From Diphasiastrum complanatum (lineage: Eukaryota; Streptophyta; Lycopodiopsida; Lycopodiales; Lycopodiaceae): a DNA stretch of 64,000 bases. Shown here in pieces: positions 58,355 through 64,000 of this stretch. The notes beneath the pieces were generated by a model. That model was not told where the DNA came from and did no database searches. It was given only the letters and a program-made list of their open reading frames with translations. The DNA is taken from assembly GCA_029204225.1 (NCBI GenBank), contig CM055095.1, positions 43,176,223-43,240,222 of the forward strand, given 5' to 3'. Made by a program: the position numbers and the translations under genes. Each line of letters starts with the position of its first letter. Position 1 is the first letter of the stretch.

Positions 58355-61300
58355 AGCTCATCAGATGGAGAATCTAGTGACGAAGGCATAAATGTCAACA
58401 AAGTAAATCAAGATACCATATCCTACAATGATTTTTTCAGGTTAACTATTACCGATTTTTGCAAGAAACAATATACTTACAATTTTTTGTAGGCCAATTA
58501 TTATCAAGAACGAATGTCATGCACCTGCATCAGATGCGACAGGCAAGTGTTTCGTCAAAGATGCACTGTCAATGCTCACTTGTGGAAGTATGGAAGAGGA
58601 GCGGATGGTCACACATCAAATCCAGAAGAGATTGAGGTTTGCTTTAAAAGCTAACACACTTATGGCATTTATTATATTTTTTTAAATACTAGGATATCTA
58701 GGTAACCGTTGACTTGTTTAAATGACACATTCTCTGTCAATTTGTTTAGACACACCATCGAATGCCATTACATGGTCTTGATCCATCCGTATTAAATTCC
58801 AAACGAAGAAAAGTCTTGATACAATTGAGGGAACAAAGAATGAAACAAATAGAAGAAGGTGCTAGTGGATTGCTGCAACATCTAATGAGGAAGACAGTTG
58901 CAGTTGATGATAATGATACTGAGGTACTACACGATGAAGCAATGCATGACTTGTTTCAATCATATTTTACAACCAACAATGAACGTGCACACTCAACGGG
59001 TGGAGAGAACATGGATGAAAGTGAAGAGTTGCATGATGATGAAAATGAAATATTACTACGCAAAAAAGCCGACACTCCCTTATAAATGCATTATACTGTT
59101 TGTTAGAATTTAGGGTTATGCATTCATTTTTACAAACACAATATTCGTTTTTAGTCTATTACAAAAAATACTTCCAAAAGACAATGTGATGCCGAGAACG
59201 CAAAAATAAGCTCGAAACATGTTGAGCAAGCTTGGAATGGATTACGAAAAGATTCATGGTTGTCCAAGTGACCACATTTTATATAGGGGTGTGCATTCAG
59301 AGAAAGATCAATGTCCAACGTGTGGCACATCACCATGTAGAACAGTCGTTTAAGGATCGAGTGTGCCACAAAAAGTGTTACGTCATTTTCCTATCATTCC
59401 ACGACTGCAACGTTTGTTTTGATGCAGGTCTTTGGCACAACTAGTAGATTGGCATATTAAGAATTGATCTATAGATGATGTTATGCGGGTACCAAGTGAC
59501 TCACCTGCATGGAAACATATTGATGAGCAATGGTCCGAGGTCAAAAATGAACCTCGTCATTTACAATTTGGTTTAGCACACGTGGCCAGTTGTTCTTGTT
59601 AATTATAATAAACGTGGGTGAATGTGTATAGAAACATATAATTGGTGCAAAGGACAGTGTTGCAGCACGTCAAGACTTGGAGATGGCTAAGGTGAAGAGA
59701 CCTTATTGGATTCAAAATGATGAAAGTGGAATGACAAGTACTTCTAGCGTGCCATGGATTCTAAAAGCGGGAGAGTCTCACATGTAAAAAATGTCATAAG
59801 ACGAAAAAGAACTCCAACTGGCTATGCACATTCCTTGTGCAGCCATTAGAGGAGTTCTAAATCCAAAAAAGACCCTTTGTAAAGATACTTTTTATATTTT
59901 TTCTCAAATTTTGCTTACACATGGACCAATCAAAACACTCAAATTTGAAATCTACGTAACGTAGCTCATTTAAATTAAAAAATGTTTTCTTAATAATGTT
60001 ATAATTCGCGCCGGGGGCAGCCCACAAACATGACATGTTATTCATAGTATAATATGCAATTATCATTTAAAATAGCATAACTTTTTAACCGTAGCTCTGA
60101 TTGAGATGAAAATTATATCGTTGGAAAGTGCTCGACGAGAGCTTTCCAATGGTACCTAGGTGACCTACTTTTGACCTACCGTTCAAAAGTTATGGCTAAC
60201 CAAAATTTTAGACCCCAAAAAAAAAAGTCCACATAGCTCTCTCGTGCGCGGATAGAGTACCCTCTCACTGAGAGGGTACTCTATCCTTGCACAAGAGAGA
60301 TATGTGGAGTTTTTCTTTTTTTTTTGGTCTGAAACTTTGGCCGGCCATAACTTTTGAATGATAGCTTGGAAGTAGGCAATGTAGGCACCATTGAAAACCT
60401 CTCGTTGAGCACTTTCCAACAGTATAATTTTCGTCTCAATCAGAGCTATGGTTAAAAAGTTATGCTATTTTAAATGAACTACAAATGGTAATGTACATAG
60501 AATGGTTAAGCATCGAAACTAGTGTGGGAAGAAATGAAAAAAATTTGGGCAGAAAATGAATTTATTTTGGTAATTGACATTAATAAACTTTGTCAATCTA
60601 CGTGGCATTCCTTAAAGAGTCTTTCTTGGATTCAGAATTCTTCTAATGTCTTTCACCAAAGTGGATTAAAATCTCACGATTGGCTAAAGATGTTGCAATT
60701 CATTTTTTCGATTGCTATTCGAGGTTACTTAGGAGACAATCTACAAAGTACTCTGTACAAATTAGCATCAATTGTCAAGTATCTACAAAACTCATTTGTG
60801 ACTAGGGACATTAAGATAGACATGACAATACAGAACCAAATGCATCATGTTATTTGTACATTAATATTTTATGTAATGTTTATCTTGTAGGTGGATCACC
60901 TCAAAGGAGATCAAATGGAGTGAATTGCATTCGAAACAACAAGAAATGATTGAAACTATGTGCTTGCTAGAAAGAGATTTTCTGACTTCTTTCATGGATA
61001 TACAAGTTTATGTACTTGTGCATTTGGTTGATGAAATTTCCATCGTCGGGCCAGTGCACATTAGATGGATGTTCTACCTTGAGCATTTTATGAAAGTTCT
61101 AAAAGACTTTGTGAGACAAAAGGCAAGGCCATAAGATAGCATCGCAGAAGGTTGGCTTGTTCAAGAATTATTGTTTTACACCACATAATATTCCTTACAA
61201 ATACACCCTAGGGCGCCAAAGTTACGGCATACTGAAGAGGACGAGCGCGTCAAAGGTGAATTACATCAAGGAAAAGGAGTAAGAAAAATGTCTATGTCGT

Positions 61301-62419
61301 TACGAGAAAAAATTGGCACTTTCATTTTATACAATTGCGAAAGAATGGACACGAAGAAGCCTTGAGACGAAACAGGAGAAGGAACAGGATGGTGACTCGC
61401 CATTTGCATGAAAATGACGAGCCATTAAACAATGACCTTCTCGATGCGCATGTGAATGGATCTATGATACTCTTGAAAAAGCAATGGAATATAGTAAACA
61501 CGTGATAGAACAAGAGTGGGAATTCACTTGCAATTATTCATGGCATGTAAGTAATGTTTTAATTTTAAAAGGGTAATATAAATTTGTTTATTAAGTTTTT
61601 TCTAGCTCAAAGTCCTAAACCCTAGAATGTTCAAGATATGTTGTGCTAAATTTTCAAGATATGTTGTGCCAATACAAAACATACAATGTCATGTGGGCAT
61701 ACGGATATCACTTTCGTGTTGAGGGCATTGACACCAAAAGAAGCACATATGATTGTGGCATAATGGCAAACTTTCAATAGAAGAGTTGTCTAATGCATGC
61801 GACACAAACATCATTTCAGGTGACCTAGGCTATGTCGGCACACTTCAACATATTTATGAGGTCGACTATGGAAGTAATGGAAAATACTTGATCTTTGATG
61901 TGAAATGTTTCAAAGACTTTTTTGTTCGATCGCTTTGAACACAAATTGTGATCACATTGTGCACTGATTTTATTTGTCAATTGTAGATCATACTTCATCC
62001 GGATCGATTATCCCCTCAGTGATTATATGTTGTCCAACCCAATACAAGATCACGACATATATTTCAAGACAAAGATCTTGCATCAAATATGTCAAACGAC
62101 TTGCACGAGAAATCGGAAATCGATCCAAAACCCTTGATCGAGCAAGAAATCCAAGTTCCATTTGATGCTGAAATCATTGAAGAAGAGATCGCAAATGAAA
62201 ATATGAACGTAGAAAGGAAATCGCCGATGAGAATGCCACGTTTCGATGAAGAATGGCCAGAGGAATAAAGTGATGATGAAGATTATCATAACTCTTATAC
62301 TCATGGGCGAAGAAATTTATGATTGCAATTAGAATTGGATTCAGATGAGTGTATGGACTTAGATAATGACGAGAATGAGACACTATTTGATGAGCAATGT
62401 AATGAGAATATTGACTTAT
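58355..62419 (+). pseudogene. TNP2 transposase, second copy
   Basis: Counterpart of 4381-8446 with the same breaks. The Transpos_assoc-like domain is near 58514-58640, MDYEKIHGCPSDHILYRG begins near 59236, the DUF4218-like part is at 60925-61134 and the DUF4216-like part at 61813-61938. The shared stops show that the gene was already dead before the duplication, so neither copy supplies transposase. Confidence 0.8.
60064..60476. repeat. Foldback inverted repeat, second copy
   Basis: Counterpart of 6091-6503, with the same perfect 18-bp central dyad (60251-60268 against 60270-60287) and two single-base differences in the left arm (60175 and 60198). The foldback therefore predates the duplication. 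Confidence 0.85.
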
Positions 62420-63565
62420 AATATTGACTCACAATTTAAATGTTATTGCAAAGACTGCTTGCACTAGTATCACAAAGATTGTATGCACACTATTGGCATG
62501 ACCTCAAGTTTCAAGTATGTACTATGGACCTAAGTTGCACCCCCTTCTGGAATGCTGTGTTCCAATCGCGTTCTAGACCGCTACGTTCCGGAACGGATTC
62601 GGGTCCAGAAAGCTGCGTTGTAGAATGTAAGGGTCATGCGTTGGATTGTGTTCAAATTTTACTGAATGTTAGTCGATGGGTTGTGGACCCGAACAAACCC
62701 ATAAAGCTGTTTTCTAGACAGATAAGAGGAATAGCACATAATATATTTTGATGGACTTGGATATGATATTAGGGTTTTCTCACTCCTACACTGAACCAAA
62801 TTAAACCTTATTAGCCTCAATCAAACCTCATTAGCCTCACCAATTAATAAGAGTTACCAATGATGATTTAATAAGAGTTACCAATTAATAAGAGTTACCC
62901 TCAAATCTCTCTTTCTTTCACTCTTCATATCTCTATTACCAATGAGGATTGTGAGGAGAGAAGGAGTTTTCAATTGAGGAGCAAATGAGCTAATGAGCGA
63001 TTTTCAAAAGGAGGCGCTATCATCATTGTTGATTGTGAAAAGCATATAGGGTGCTAGCTAAGGAGTAGAGTAGATGAGGTTATGCAGGTTTTCAAGACAA
63101 ACAAACACATGCAAGGTGCATTGACCCCTTAAGTATTGCGAAGAAATTGAGCATGAAACTTCAACCACGTATGATTAAGTGAACTTGAGGACTTAGGAGA
63201 TTGTGACATACCTTTTTAGCTATATATACCAACACATCCCTTAAACTACTGCATGAATCAAAATGGACCTCCATGGCTTACTATGAACATATGTTAGTCT
63301 ACAAAGACTAGGACCTATGGCTTTGATATTTGATGATCGTAGATATGAGACGATGCTACTTGTAAAATTAGTTCAATAATAGACAAAGGATTGACACCCG
63401 AATGTATTTGTGAATGATATATCTCAATGACCCCTTAAATCCGTGATCTTACTTTTATGCTTATTAATATAAGATGAAAGCCTATATCATCTTTACGGAC
63501 ATACCCTATAATATCAAAGATGGAGATGTTATATTGAACCCAAGAACCGAAACCCATGTTTTCTT

Positions 63566-63569
<4 letters not shown>

Positions 63570-63656
<87 letters not shown>
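63570..63656 (+). repeat. (CT)n microsatellite, about 43 units
   Basis: Counterpart of 9597-9705, but 22 bp shorter. It is followed by the CA, TATC and CAAGCTCC repeats, in which the window ends. Confidence 0.97.
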
Positions 63657-63659
<3 letters not shown>

Positions 63660-64000
63660 TCTCAATTTCTTTTCTCAAAACAAAAAATTGAAACCAAAAA
63701 TCAAAGTCAACTCATTCTCTGTCTCTTTCATTCTCAATTTCTCTCTCACAAATTCAATCACTCACACACACACACACTCTTTAAAATCAAATGTCACAAT
63801 TTTTTTTACACACACACACTCTCTGTTTCTTTCTATCTAGCTATTTATCTCTCTCCCTATCTATCTATCTATCTATTTATCTCTTTCTATCTATCTATCA
63901 ATCTAAAATATGTAAAATCAACTAAATTAATAAATGAAAACCTCCAAAATATGAATCTCCAAGCTCCCCAAGCTCCAAGCTCCAAGCTCTGCAAGTTCCC

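Larger units (their letters stand above)
55697..64000 (+). repeat. Long segmental duplication, copy 2 (CACTA-1 copy)
   Basis: Second copy of 1723-10049, in the same orientation, running past the window end. It begins within TNPA-like exon 2 (at CCAGGCAGG). Observed differences from copy 1 include 2629 T/C, 2854 G/A, 3774 C/T, 4010 C/T, 5650 C/G, a 1-bp loss near 6033, 6202 G/C, 6225 G/A, 9066 G/A and a (CT)n tract 22 bp shorter. This is about 99.9 percent identity apart from the tract. It could be a tandem duplication of a unit of about 54 kb, a transposon-mediated duplication or an assembly duplication. Confidence 0.97.

Overview
The window is plant nuclear DNA that consists almost entirely of transposable elements. 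The evidence is Ty1/copia elements whose primer-binding site is TGGTATCAGAGC (initiator tRNA-Met type), CACTA/En-Spm transposons with TNP2 and a second TNPA-like gene, plant-type introns (GTAAGT donors, T-rich AG acceptors), and very long (CT/GA)n tracts. I cannot name the species. I found no intact host gene, rRNA, tRNA or CRISPR array. Nearly every coding region is broken by stops, frameshifts or truncation.

Layout. 1-1127: 5' end of a minus-strand Copia element (Copia-1) with one complete LTR. 1128-10585: CACTA-1, with a TNPA-like gene on the minus strand and TNP2 on the plus strand, divergently arranged. It has an internally duplicated promoter module, a foldback insertion in TNP2, subterminal repeats and a recognisable 3' terminal inverted repeat. 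10586-15272: old repeats, including one member of a 1.4-kb dispersed pair and a solitary LTR. 15273-15745: Gypsy reverse-transcriptase fragment. 15745-20285: truncated CACTA-2, rich in microsatellites. 20290-27300: GGTACTA-rich repeats split by Copia-2 (21240-26017), which keeps both LTRs but has an internally deleted pol. 27357-29279: (CT/GA)n-bearing LTR-like repeats. 30735-32892: degraded Copia-4. 33384-34770: second member of the dispersed pair. 35411-41254: nearly full-length Copia-3. 41280-41850: an array of eleven 17-bp palindromes arranged with mirror symmetry. 42282-44830: two unrecognised degraded coding regions. 44885-46375: tandem duplications. 47045-52843: CACTA-3, whose TNP2 is on the minus strand and carries an embedded SET-domain-like gene fragment, with a TNPA-like first exon on the plus strand. 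53740-55696: Copia gag/protease and LTR fragments. 55697-64000: a second, almost identical copy of 1723-10049.

How the parts relate. All three CACTA elements share one plan: a small acidic-tailed TNPA-like gene faces away from TNP2 across a short intergenic region. The Copia elements share the palindrome CACACGTGTG in their LTRs or leaders. Nesting order can be read in places: CACTA-2 begins inside a Gypsy fragment, Copia-2 sits in the GGTACTA repeats, and CACTA-3 holds a Copia RNase H scrap and gene-derived sequence. The two strongest signals are the mirror-symmetric palindrome array at about 41.3-41.85 kb and the very recent duplication of more than 8.3 kb about 54 kb away, whose left breakpoint joins a Copia LTR scrap to the middle of CACTA-1.
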